A DNA stretch of 64,000 nucleotides from an uncultured Bacteroidales bacterium (GTDB lineage Bacteria; Bacteroidota; Bacteroidia; Bacteroidales; UBA932). Location: NCBI GenBank assembly GCA_905235085.1, contig CAJOKD010000018.1:23326-87325 (forward strand), written 5' to 3'. A program made the position numbers and the translations under genes. The notes beneath the pieces were generated by a model that worked only from the letters and a program-made list of their open reading frames with translations, was not told where the DNA came from and did not search any database. Below, one piece after another: positions 16,687 through 25,529 of the stretch (the first letter of the stretch is position 1; every line of letters begins with the position of its first letter).

Positions 16687-19140
16687 ATGAAAAAGATCTT
16701 TAAACATATTGCTTTGGTCCTGTCAGCAGCAGCTCTGGCCGCTTGCGCACCGGATTATCCGGAACTCAAGGAAAGCGAGCTGCCTCAGGCCTCCAACTTC
16801 AACGTGACCGTGGATGTCGACCAGTCGACCAACTACGTCACCTTCAACATGAGCAACACGGGACTCGTCCCGGTCTGGATCGTCGGGGCGACCGATCCTA
16901 TTGACAATGCCTCGGGAAGCAAGGTCACCGGCAAGAACTACGCATACACCGGAAACGGTGTCAAGCTTCGCTTCCGTGATGCAGGAAAGCATACGGTAGA
17001 GGTTAAAGCCTACAATGCCAACGGTATTTCCGTAGGATCGCAGGTGGTCGAATTCACCCTCAACGAGACCTACCGCGACCCGTTCGACGCATCTCCTTAC
17101 ATCAAGGCCCTCTCCAACGGTTCATCCCAGACTTGGGAATGGAACTACAAGGAAAACGGCCACTTCGGCTGCGGCCCTGCAGGCGGCGACGGACTTGGAT
17201 GGTGGAGCTGCGGTGCAAATGAAAAAGCCGACTGGAGCCTGTATGACGACAAGATCACCTTCGCCGCTGACGGAACCTTCACCTACGATCCGGGCGACGG
17301 ACAAGTCTATGTCAACAAGGGCTCAGGCGTCAGGCCTGACCTGAACACCAACAACGAGGACTACCTTGTTCCTTGGGAGGTCACCACTTCCACTTATTCT
17401 GTCGAGAATGACTGGAACGATGCAGGAGTCGAGGAAGTCTACCTCGTAACCGGAGCGAACGTCCCCGTATCTTATATCACCGACAAGAGCGAACTTAACG
17501 GAAGCCGCTACCTGATCCTTGAGAACGAGACTTCCCAGATCAAGAAGTGCCTCAAGCTCGCCGTCACCGTCTTTACTACCGACAACCCTGACGGAATCAC
17601 CTGGCACAAGGAATTCGTGAAGGAAGGCAGCAACGACAGCCAGACCGGAGATCCTCTCTACGGCATCACCAGCAAGACCTGGGTTCTCGCAAAGGATGTC
17701 CAGGGACACCTCGGATGCGGTCCTGACCAGAGCAACCCTGCCGGATGGTGGAGCTGCGGTCCTGACGAGAAGAAGGACTGGGGTGTATATGACGATGAAA
17801 TCACCTTCTACGCCGACGGCAAGTTCGTATTCAATCCTGGCGAAGGCGGACAGATCTACGCCAACAAGGATGTGACCGTCATCGGTCCTGGAGTCGCACA
17901 GGCTGAGGATTACCTCATCGACTGGCAGATCCAGGAATCCACCTACAAGGTCAGCGGAGACGTCCTGACCCTGCCGGAGGGCGTCGTGATCGGATATGTC
18001 GCCAACAACGACGCCATCACCAACCCTACCTACGTCATCACCGAGAACACCGACGACAGGCTTGTCCTCGTGGCCAACTTCAACGGAATCTCCTGGCAGT
18101 ACATCTACAAACCGAAGGAAGGCCAGAATCCTCAGGGAGGCGGCACCTGGTACGATGTGGAAGGTGCAACCAACCTCTGGAGAAGCGCTACCATCACTCC
18201 TGAATACTGGTACTCCCCAGCAGACTGGTCGGGCGGGATCTCCGCTGATGCCCAGATAACCGCCAACAACGGCTTCACCGCCACCATCCCTGAAGGAGTG
18301 GGCGGATCTGAATGGCAGGCCCAGAACAAGCTCATATCCAACATCAAGACCGAGGAAGGCAAGAAGTACGACTTCAGCTGCACCATCAAGGCAGACAAGG
18401 ACATGACCATAACCATCAAGCTCACCGGTAATCCTGAAGAGGAAGGCGACATCCACTCGTTCTTCTACAACGGAGGAGTCAGCCTCGATGCAGGTGATGC
18501 CTTCACTTTCCAGCTGGACAACCTGGTCCAGAACACTCCGACCGACAACGTGATGCTCATCTTCGACTTCGGAAGAAGCCCTATCGGATCGACCATCACC
18601 GTCACGGACATACTCTTCCAAGAGCACAAGGAAAAAAGCGGAGGCCAGCCTTCCGGCCTTGATCCGAATTCCGACGCCAACCTGTTCAAGGGTCTCAACG
18701 TCACCGGCGACTTCTGGTATTCTGCAGGAGACTGGTCCGGAGGCTTGGATCCTCAGCTGACAAACCTCGGCGACGGAAAGTGGCAGGTCAAGATCCCTGC
18801 AGGAATCGGTGGAGCCGAATGGCAGGGACAGACCAAGTTCCACTTCCCTGTAGCAGTATCAGCCAGCAAGGTGTATGACTTCGGAATGAAGGTTACCCCG
18901 GATGATGACTGCAACTCCAACATCACTGTCAAACTTGCTTGGGAAGGCAATGACAACGATCACGCTTTCTTCTATGTCAACGACTTCAGCGCCCCGGCCG
19001 ACGAGACTACGGCTTTCGTAAAGGAGAGTGTCTCCCCTGACGTGGACTACGATGCCGTCGTGCTGTTCGTCGACTTGGGAAGGGTTGCTGCCGGAACTAC
19101 CGTCATCCTTTCCGACTTCTGCCTGCAGGAACACAAATGA
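16687..19140 (+). CDS. Surface glycan-binding lipoprotein with two duplicated domain types
   Basis: 817 residues with a lipoprotein signal (LVLSAAALAAC). An N-terminal PKD/Ig-like domain covers about 25-130. Two copies of a domain with the motif GCGP...GWWSCG...DWxxYDDxITF...DG follow at about 158 and 340, and two copies of a second domain with FWYSxxDWSGG and IGGxEWQ follow at about 497 and 667. The position after susD is that of SusE/F-type surface glycan-binding proteins, which capture the polysaccharide. No catalytic motif is seen. The second domain type resembles beta-sandwich carbohydrate-binding modules, but no CBM family can be assigned by eye. The stop overlaps the start of the GH16 gene. 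Confidence 0.82.
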   Translation: MKKIFKHIALVLSAAALAACAPDYPELKESELPQASNFNVTVDVDQSTNYVTFNMSNTGLVPVWIVGATDPIDNASGSKVTGKNYAYTGNGVKLRFRDAGKHTVEVKAYNANGISVGSQVVEFTLNETYRDPFDASPYIKALSNGSSQTWEWNYKENGHFGCGPAGGDGLGWWSCGANEKADWSLYDDKITFAADGTFTYDPGDGQVYVNKGSGVRPDLNTNNEDYLVPWEVTTSTYSVENDWNDAGVEEVYLVTGANVPVSYITDKSELNGSRYLILENETSQIKKCLKLAVTVFTTDNPDGITWHKEFVKEGSNDSQTGDPLYGITSKTWVLAKDVQGHLGCGPDQSNPAGWWSCGPDEKKDWGVYDDEITFYADGKFVFNPGEGGQIYANKDVTVIGPGVAQAEDYLIDWQIQESTYKVSGDVLTLPEGVVIGYVANNDAITNPTYVITENTDDRLVLVANFNGISWQYIYKPKEGQNPQGGGTWYDVEGATNLWRSATITPEYWYSPADWSGGISADAQITANNGFTATIPEGVGGSEWQAQNKLISNIKTEEGKKYDFSCTIKADKDMTITIKLTGNPEEEGDIHSFFYNGGVSLDAGDAFTFQLDNLVQNTPTDNVMLIFDFGRSPIGSTITVTDILFQEHKEKSGGQPSGLDPNSDANLFKGLNVTGDFWYSAGDWSGGLDPQLTNLGDGKWQVKIPAGIGGAEWQGQTKFHFPVAVSASKVYDFGMKVTPDDDCNSNITVKLAWEGNDNDHAFFYVNDFSAPADETTAFVKESVSPDVDYDAVVLFVDLGRVAAGTTVILSDFCLQEHK

Positions 19141-20249
19141 TGAAAAGGACCATAGAATACATAAAGAGTGGGTTGCTGCTGCTTACGGCGGCAGCGATCC
19201 TCTCTTCATCTTCCTGCAGCGGAGAAGATCCTCAGAAGAACCAGGATGACATAACCCTGGACAAGACCGAGATAACCGTGTCTTCCGATGCCACCACTGC
19301 AACGGTGAATGTCAACGCTACCGGAGAATGGGGCGTGGGCTCGAACGCCTTGGATTGGTGCACGGTCTCGCCTAGCGGCGGCCTGAAGGGAAGCTCCGTG
19401 GTCACGGTCACTATCGCGGAGAACTTCACCAGGTCGGAACGCGAGACCACAATTAACTTCCGTTGCGGCACGGCCAGGAAGACAGTGACCGTCAAGCAGG
19501 ACAAGAAGGCCGAAACCATCAATGTCCCTGACGGCTATTCCCTGGTCTGGCAGGACGAGTTCAACGACGCTTCCGTGGACGCCACAAAGTGGCGCTTCGA
19601 GAACTGGGCTCCGGGCTATGTCAACAACGAGCTCCAGCGTTATGTCGCGAACGGGGTGCTGGACGGAGACAAGACAGCATTCTGCGAGGACGGGATACTG
19701 AACATCAGGGCGATGAAGCACAACGGACAGGTAATATCCGCGAGGATGAACACACGCACATCCTGGGAATACGGCTATATGGAAGCCAGCATCAAGCTCC
19801 CGAAGGGAAAGGGCACCTGGCCAGCCTTCTGGATGATGCCTGACGACCAGAGTTCCGGCTGGCCGAAATGCGGAGAAATCGACATTATGGAGGAAGTCGG
19901 AGTAGATCCGAACATCACTTCTTCGTCGATCCATTGCGAAAGCTACAACCACGTCAAGGGCACCCAGAAGACAGCTTCCCGCCGTACCAACGGCGCTGAA
20001 GACGAGTTCCATACATATGCCCTTGAATGGACTCCGAATTACATCAAGACCTACGTGGACGGCGTGCTTCTGCTGAACTTCCCGAACGACGGCAGCGGAA
20101 ACGTATCCACCTGGCCTTTCAACAAGAAATTCTACATCACTCTCAACCTTGCCTGGGGAGGCGACTGGGGCGGATACGCCGGCGTCGACGAAAGCAAGCT
20201 GCCTGCCACCATGCAGGTCGACTACGTGAGAGTGTTCCAGAAGAAATAG
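19140..20249 (+). CDS. GH16 endo-beta-glucanase lipoprotein with BACON domain
   Basis: 370 residues from the ATG at 19140, overlapping the previous stop (an in-frame ATG at 19137 is the alternative). The lipobox is SSSSC. Residues ~35-120 form a BACON-type domain (VNATGEWGVGSNALDWCTVS), linked to the glycosidase by YSLVWQDEFND. The GH16 active site is EIDIME with nucleophile Glu246 and acid/base Glu251; WPAFWMMPDD and FYITLNLAWGGDWGG are also typical. GH16 enzymes of this type cut beta-1,3- or mixed beta-1,3/1,4-glucans (laminarin, lichenin). Together with GH3 downstream this suggests a beta-glucan locus. Confidence 0.93.
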   Translation: MKRTIEYIKSGLLLLTAAAILSSSSCSGEDPQKNQDDITLDKTEITVSSDATTATVNVNATGEWGVGSNALDWCTVSPSGGLKGSSVVTVTIAENFTRSERETTINFRCGTARKTVTVKQDKKAETINVPDGYSLVWQDEFNDASVDATKWRFENWAPGYVNNELQRYVANGVLDGDKTAFCEDGILNIRAMKHNGQVISARMNTRTSWEYGYMEASIKLPKGKGTWPAFWMMPDDQSSGWPKCGEIDIMEEVGVDPNITSSSIHCESYNHVKGTQKTASRRTNGAEDEFHTYALEWTPNYIKTYVDGVLLLNFPNDGSGNVSTWPFNKKFYITLNLAWGGDWGGYAGVDESKLPATMQVDYVRVFQKK

Positions 20250-21857
20250 ATGAAACGGTTTGCCCGGATAATACTGATGGTAATCCTCGCCGTCTCCCCG
20301 CTCTTGGTTTCCTGCGGGGGGATCGGAGAGGATGATACGCCGGCCGTGTTCAAATCCATCAAGCCGCTGGAACTTTCAGTCGTCCTTCCTGCCGGAGGCA
20401 GCAAAGACATCAGATTCCAGGTGGAAGATCCGGATTACTCTTTCAACTTCAATGTCTACAGCCCTGACTGCAACATCGAAATGAGGTTGCAGGGAGGAGG
20501 CGTCCCGGATAACTACAAGATTACCAGGATAGTAAAAGAAGGAGAAGGGATCTACACTGCCACCATCACCGACCTGGGCACCAACCCTGTCTACAAGGAG
20601 AGCGTCTGCCTGGCCATGAAGCTGGGAGAGAATTCCCTCATCCTGTCCAAGCAGTTCACCGTGATGTCCGAAGCCGCCGACAGCGGCGACCTCATCGTCG
20701 ACACAGGCCTCCCTATCGTCTATGTCAACACCACAGGCGGCAAATCCATAACGTCCAAGACCACGGACATCGAAGCCACGTTCAAGATAAATGGACTTGG
20801 GAAGTTCGAGAGCCTGGACGAAGTGGGCTGCAGGATCCGCGGCCGAGGCAACACCACCTGGACGTGGCCGAAGAAGCCTTACCTGGTGAAACTGGATGAG
20901 AAACAATCCATATTCGGGCTTCCGAAGCACAAGAGATGGGTGCTGCTGGCCAACTTCATGGACCGCACCCTTATGCGCAACGTAATAGCGCATAAGGTTG
21001 CCTCTATGATGTCCAATCTGGACTGGACCCCTCACGGCCAGAGCGTAGAGCTGGTGCTGAACGGGGCTCACCAGGGTACATACCTTCTGATCGAACAGGT
21101 ACGCGCCGATGATGACCGGGTCCCTTGCGAAAACGGATATCTCCTGGAATGCGATTTCCATTTCGACAACCCAGTACAGTGGATAGACTATCACGGAAGA
21201 TGCAACCAGAGAGGGGACGGGATACCTTTCGGCGTGAAATACCCTGACAGCGATGAACTCACCCAGCAGCAGCTGACGTACATCAAGAACCTTGTCAGCA
21301 CGACTGCTACAGTCCTGTACGGAGGCAACTTCACGAACGCCACGAACGGATATTCCAAGTACATCGACGTAGCCTCGTTCATAGACTACTGGATAGTGTT
21401 CGAGGTGATGGGCAACCACGAACTGGGTAATCCGGGGAGCGTGTTCATGCATCTCAACAGGGAAGGAGGAAAACTTATCGCCGGCCCTGTGTGGGACTTC
21501 GACTGGGGCGTCTTGTCGTACAGGACTTCCCCGCAGGCAAAGTACGGCCTGCTCAACGACAAGGCCATCTGGTATGCCAGGCTGTTCGAAGACCCTGCAT
21601 TCAAGGAGGCTGTAAGGAAGAGGTGGAACGAGGTACTGCCGAAACTGGAGACCATCCCGGCCTTCATAGATGAAACGGAAAAGATCCTCCAGGCCTCGGC
21701 CAACCTGAACTTCAAGATGTGGAACCCAGCAGGAGACGCCACCCAAAACGGTGGAAGCATCATCAACGGAGATGAGAATATGAGCTACAACGATGCTGTA
21801 GCGCTCCTGAAAAACAATTACAAGGAAAGACTGGAGGTTATCTCCAAGAGTTTGTAA
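20250..21857 (+). CDS. CotH kinase family lipoprotein inside the glucan locus
   Basis: 535 residues starting on the base after the GH16 stop (TAGATG). The lipobox is PLLVSC. An N-terminal Ig-like region is followed by the CotH domain: RIRGRGNTTWTWPKKPYLVK, then RWVLLANFMDRTLMRNVIAH, then GTYLLIEQVR, and near the end GPVWDFDWGV with the metal-binding Asp residues. CotH proteins are atypical protein kinases in spore-formers; Bacteroidales encode many as lipoproteins of unknown function, some in glycan loci. Being translationally coupled to GH16 suggests a role on the surface or periplasmic side of this locus, such as modifying a partner protein or binding glycan. Function is unproven. Confidence 0.88.
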   Translation: MKRFARIILMVILAVSPLLVSCGGIGEDDTPAVFKSIKPLELSVVLPAGGSKDIRFQVEDPDYSFNFNVYSPDCNIEMRLQGGGVPDNYKITRIVKEGEGIYTATITDLGTNPVYKESVCLAMKLGENSLILSKQFTVMSEAADSGDLIVDTGLPIVYVNTTGGKSITSKTTDIEATFKINGLGKFESLDEVGCRIRGRGNTTWTWPKKPYLVKLDEKQSIFGLPKHKRWVLLANFMDRTLMRNVIAHKVASMMSNLDWTPHGQSVELVLNGAHQGTYLLIEQVRADDDRVPCENGYLLECDFHFDNPVQWIDYHGRCNQRGDGIPFGVKYPDSDELTQQQLTYIKNLVSTTATVLYGGNFTNATNGYSKYIDVASFIDYWIVFEVMGNHELGNPGSVFMHLNREGGKLIAGPVWDFDWGVLSYRTSPQAKYGLLNDKAIWYARLFEDPAFKEAVRKRWNEVLPKLETIPAFIDETEKILQASANLNFKMWNPAGDATQNGGSIINGDENMSYNDAVALLKNNYKERLEVISKSL

Positions 21858-21862
21858 GGAAT

Positions 21863-24064
21863 ATGAAAAAGACGATATACTTTCTCGCAGCCGCTGTCCT
21901 GGCCTTGCTTTCAGGCTGCGCCGCAAAAGACGACACGGAAAAGAAGATCGACAGTTTGGTCTCGAAGATGACCCTGCACGAAAAAGTAGGGCAGATGAAC
22001 CAGCTGTCCGGAGGTGAGTGGCTAGCCGAGGCTGTGGAAAAAGGCGAAGTGGGAAGCATCCTCAACTGCACCGATCCTGCCGAATTGAACCGGATACAGA
22101 GGATCGCCGTCGAGAAAAGCCGCCTGGGTATTCCGCTTCTCATCGCAAGGGACGTCATACACGGATTCAAGACCATATTCCCGATTCCTCTGGGGCTAGC
22201 GGCCACATTCGATCCTGAATTGGTCGAGAAAGGCGCCAGGATATCTGCGATAGAGGCTTCTGCAAGCGGCATCAGGTGGACATTCTCCCCTATGCTGGAC
22301 ATCGCCCGCGACCCTCGTTGGGGACGTATCGCAGAAGGTTCCGGCGAGGACCCTTTTCTTGATGCCATTATGGGAGCCGCAATGGTGCGCGGATACCAGG
22401 GAGACGGAGATTCCACTTCCATCGCGGCCTGCATCAAGCATTTTGTTGGCTACGGGGCAGCTGAAGGCGGAAGGGATTATAACACAACGGAAATCACCGA
22501 GCGCTCGCTCAGGAACGTATATTTCCCTGCATTCAAGGCTGGAGTAGATGAAGGAGCGATGACCCTTATGACTTCCTTCAACGCCAATGACGGCATCCCT
22601 TCAACAGGGAACAAGTGGCTGATCAAGGACATCCTGAGGGATGAGTGGGGCTTCGACGGCCTCGTGGTCACCGACTGGAACTCAGCCGGAGAGATGATCG
22701 CTCACGGCTTCGCCAAGGATCTCAAGGAGGCAACCGGAAAAGCCCTGGACGCCGGAGTGGATATGGATATGATGTCCTACGGCTACATATCCTTCATTGA
22801 AGAATTGGTTAAGGAGAAAAAAATCAGCGAGAAACAGATTGACGACGCGGTACGCAGGATCCTGAGGTTGAAGTTCAAGCTCGGTCTGTTCGACAACCCG
22901 TACATCGACGAACAGCGCGCTGGTGAGAAACTGTACGCTCCCGAGCACCTTGAGGCGGCAAAGCAGAGTGCAGTCGAAAGCGCAATACTGCTCAAGAACG
23001 ACGGAGTGCTTCCATTCAAGGGAGTCAATACCCTGCTCGTGACCGGACCTCTTGCCGACGCTCCATACGAGCAGCTCGGAACTTGGGCGTTCGACGGTGA
23101 GGAATCCCACACTGTCACGCCTCTGGAGGCCTTGAAGAAAGAGTTCAACGTCATCTATGAGCCTGGTACCGAATATTCCAGGGACAAGGGCACGGCTCTG
23201 GTCGCAAGGGCCAGGAGCGCTGCGGCAAGGGCTGATGCTGCCGTCGTATTCGTCGGAGAAGAGGCCATCCTTTCCGGAGAGGCCCACAGCTTGTCCGACC
23301 TGAACCTCCAGGGAGCCCAGAGCGAACTGATAGCCGCTGTCAAGCAAAGCGGCAAGAAAGTCGTGGTAGTCGTGATTGCCGGAAGGCCGCTGACCATAGG
23401 GAGGGACCTCGAGAACTGCAACGCTATGCTGTATTCGTTCCATCCGGGCACTATGGGAGGAGAAGCTGTCGCCGACCTGCTTACCGGCAAGGCCGTTCCG
23501 TCCGGAAAGACTCCGGTCACCTTCCTCAAGGATGCGGGGCAGGCACCTTTCTATTACAACCATTTCAACACCGGCCGCCCCAACAACGGCACCGAAACCC
23601 TGCTGGACGATATTTCTCTCAAGGCAGGCCAGACATCGCTCGGATGCACATCATATTACCTGGACAGCGGATACGGTCCTCTGTTCCCGTTCGGCTACGG
23701 CCTCAGCTACACCACGTTCGAATATTCCGGACTCACTCTTGACAAAATGTCCTATTCGAACGGAGACACGATCGAAGCCAGAGTGAACCTCAGCAATACC
23801 GGAGAATACGACGCAGTGGAAGTGGCACAGCTATATGTACGCGACCTCGTCGGATCGGTCGTAAGGCCGGTAAAGGAACTCAAGGGTTTCCAGAGGGTGG
23901 AAATGAAGGCCGGAGAAACGAAAGAGGTCACATTCTCGCTCCCGGTTGCAGACCTGGCTTTCTGGACCTTGAACGATGGATATGCAGTGGAGAAGGGTGA
24001 TTTCCAACTTTGGATAGCAGGAGATTCCGCTTCCGGCGAACCGGTGTCATTCTCCATCGACTGA
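21863..24064 (+). CDS. GH3 beta-glucosidase lipoprotein, last gene of the glucan locus
   Basis: 733 residues with a lipoprotein signal (FLAAAVLALLSGC). The N-terminal barrel carries the nucleophile Asp271 in VVTDWNSAGEM and the KHFVGYGAAEGGRDY substrate motif. The alpha/beta sandwich domain (VVVVIAGRPLTIGRDLENC) and C-terminal fibronectin-III-like domain (VARDLVGSVVRP-type, ending WIAGDSASGEPVSFSID) are complete, as in BglX. It releases glucose from the non-reducing end of beta-gluco-oligosaccharides in the periplasm, completing the work of the GH16. Its 3' end overlaps that of the convergent gene by 18 bases. Confidence 0.93.
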   Translation: MKKTIYFLAAAVLALLSGCAAKDDTEKKIDSLVSKMTLHEKVGQMNQLSGGEWLAEAVEKGEVGSILNCTDPAELNRIQRIAVEKSRLGIPLLIARDVIHGFKTIFPIPLGLAATFDPELVEKGARISAIEASASGIRWTFSPMLDIARDPRWGRIAEGSGEDPFLDAIMGAAMVRGYQGDGDSTSIAACIKHFVGYGAAEGGRDYNTTEITERSLRNVYFPAFKAGVDEGAMTLMTSFNANDGIPSTGNKWLIKDILRDEWGFDGLVVTDWNSAGEMIAHGFAKDLKEATGKALDAGVDMDMMSYGYISFIEELVKEKKISEKQIDDAVRRILRLKFKLGLFDNPYIDEQRAGEKLYAPEHLEAAKQSAVESAILLKNDGVLPFKGVNTLLVTGPLADAPYEQLGTWAFDGEESHTVTPLEALKKEFNVIYEPGTEYSRDKGTALVARARSAAARADAAVVFVGEEAILSGEAHSLSDLNLQGAQSELIAAVKQSGKKVVVVVIAGRPLTIGRDLENCNAMLYSFHPGTMGGEAVADLLTGKAVPSGKTPVTFLKDAGQAPFYYNHFNTGRPNNGTETLLDDISLKAGQTSLGCTSYYLDSGYGPLFPFGYGLSYTTFEYSGLTLDKMSYSNGDTIEARVNLSNTGEYDAVEVAQLYVRDLVGSVVRPVKELKGFQRVEMKAGETKEVTFSLPVADLAFWTLNDGYAVEKGDFQLWIAGDSASGEPVSFSID

Positions 24065-24523
24065 CCTGTCCTTGAACCTGTATTCAAGTGCTCCCGCTAT
24101 CCTGACCACTTCCTTGGTCAAGCCTTCGGCGGAGAATCCCCCGTCAATCCTGGTCAGGGTTATCCTGTCCTCGAACATCTTGAACAGGGCGCTGACCTTG
24201 GAGCGGAGGCGGAATGTCATATTCTCGCCTTCTTCGCTTTCAATGACATAACCCTTCGACTCCATAATCTCGACTACCCCGTTCCTGATTTCGGAATATC
24301 CGCCCGGGACGGCGACATCCCTGGAAATGAATCCGAACCTGGGGTAGAACGCAGCCACGGCCGCGAAGAGCACCGCTATGTAAGCAACTGATTTCCATCC
24401 GTCCCGGAACATCAGTTCGGGAGAACTGTCGGCTATTCCAAGCAGGACCAGAGCCACCATTATCAACGCGAAAAGGATTGAAAACCAGAAGAAATACTTG
24501 ACTGCGCGGACGAGATATCTCAT
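24047..24523 (-). CDS. Hypothetical membrane protein with two transmembrane segments
   Basis: 158 residues, family not recognised. Two hydrophobic segments (FFWFSILFALIMVALVLLGI and SVAYIAVLFAAVAAFYP) are followed by a soluble domain of ~95 residues beginning GYSEIRNGVVEIMESKGYVI. It resembles small Bacteroidales inner-membrane proteins of unknown function. It is monocistronic and convergent with the GH3 gene. A minus-strand -7 box TATATTTG lies at 24549-24556. Confidence 0.7.
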   Translation of the reverse strand: MRYLVRAVKYFFWFSILFALIMVALVLLGIADSSPELMFRDGWKSVAYIAVLFAAVAAFYPRFGFISRDVAVPGGYSEIRNGVVEIMESKGYVIESEEGENMTFRLRSKVSALFKMFEDRITLTRIDGGFSAEGLTKEVVRIAGALEYRFKDRSVDGE

Positions 24524-24577
24524 TGTAGTTCGATTTTTGCAACAGAAACAAATATACGTAAAAAGAAATTCTTTTTA

Positions 24578-24585
24578 TATTTTTG
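24578..24585 (+). promoter_or_regulatory. -7 box upstream of the coiled-coil protein gene
   Basis: TATTTTTG fits TAnnTTTG and lies 27 bases before the ATG at 24612; the divergent minus-strand box TATATTTG is at 24549-24556. No convincing -33 element is visible for either. Confidence 0.4.
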
Positions 24586-24611
24586 TGTGTTAATCATAAA
24601 CTATCAGGATT

Positions 24612-25526
24612 ATGGCAGAAATAGATCCTATCGCGGAGCGCCGCGAACGTGAAGAACAAGAGAGGAAGAACAAGAGCCTCAAGACCGTTATGTGGGCTCT
24701 CGTCGGAGTCGCTGCCGTTATGGCTGGTGCGCTTGCCTATATATGGTCTACCAAGTCCAACCTCGTCAAGGACCTGAATGCCGAGAAGGAGGAACTTACC
24801 CAGCAGATGATAGCCCTCAAGGGGGACTACGACAGCCTTTCTTCCGAATATGATTCGATCAACAGTCAGCTCGATTCCTCCAGGGAGGAAGTCAACCAGT
24901 TGATCGAGAGGATCCAGCAGACAGAAGCCACAAACCGTGCTAAGATCCGCCAGTACGAGAAGGAACTCGGTACTCTGAGGAGCATAATGAAGAATTACAT
25001 CGTCCAGATCGATTCCCTCAACACCTTGAACCACAAGTTGACTGCCGATGCAGCAGCAGCACGCAAGGAAGCTGCAGAAAGCAAGGCTGAAAACGCCGAC
25101 CTCAAGGGTCAGGTCGAGAACCTCAGCGGCAAGGTTGCCACCGGTTCCGTAATCAAGTCCAGGGGCCTGAGCGTAGCAGCTTACAATTCTTCAGACAAGG
25201 TTACGGACCGAAGCAGCCGTGTAGTAAGACTGCTGGCATCCCTGAGTCTCGTGGAGAACGATCTCGCTCCCAAGGGACCGGTCAGGGTCTACCTGAGGGT
25301 AAAGGACCCGGAGGGTATCCTTCTGACCAACAGCAACCAGACTTCCTTCAATTTCAACGGCCAGTCTATGGTGGCCTCAGCTTCCCGCGAGGTCGACTAT
25401 GAAGGCAAGGAAGTGGACCTGAGCATCTATCTGAACGATATCCCTTCCTACCAGGCAGGCATTTACACGGTAGAGGCTTACACCACCAAGGCTTTCCTGG
25501 GCAAGACAGAACTCTTGCTCCGTTAA
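24612..25526 (+). CDS. Membrane-anchored coiled-coil protein
   Basis: 304 residues. A charged cytoplasmic N-terminus (IAERREREEQERKNK) is followed by one membrane helix (TVMWALVGVAAVMAGALAYI), about 120 residues of heptad-rich coiled coil, and a C-terminal beta-rich domain (SLVENDLAPKGPVRVYLRVK onward). The layout is common in Bacteroidales genomes but the function is unknown; it may span the periplasm as a scaffold. hemW begins 3 bases after its stop, so the two are likely cotranscribed. Confidence 0.72.
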   Translation: MAEIDPIAERREREEQERKNKSLKTVMWALVGVAAVMAGALAYIWSTKSNLVKDLNAEKEELTQQMIALKGDYDSLSSEYDSINSQLDSSREEVNQLIERIQQTEATNRAKIRQYEKELGTLRSIMKNYIVQIDSLNTLNHKLTADAAAARKEAAESKAENADLKGQVENLSGKVATGSVIKSRGLSVAAYNSSDKVTDRSSRVVRLLASLSLVENDLAPKGPVRVYLRVKDPEGILLTNSNQTSFNFNGQSMVASASREVDYEGKEVDLSIYLNDIPSYQAGIYTVEAYTTKAFLGKTELLLR

Positions 25527-25529
25527 GTC

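Noticed and set aside
17323-18843. 506-codon minus-strand open frame opposite the surface glycan-binding protein
   Set aside because: Antisense to a well-supported gene in the susCD operon; Val/Asp-rich composition is typical of shadow frames here.
20376-21926. 516-codon minus-strand open frame opposite the CotH gene
   Set aside because: Antisense to a gene with clear CotH motifs and no domain of its own.
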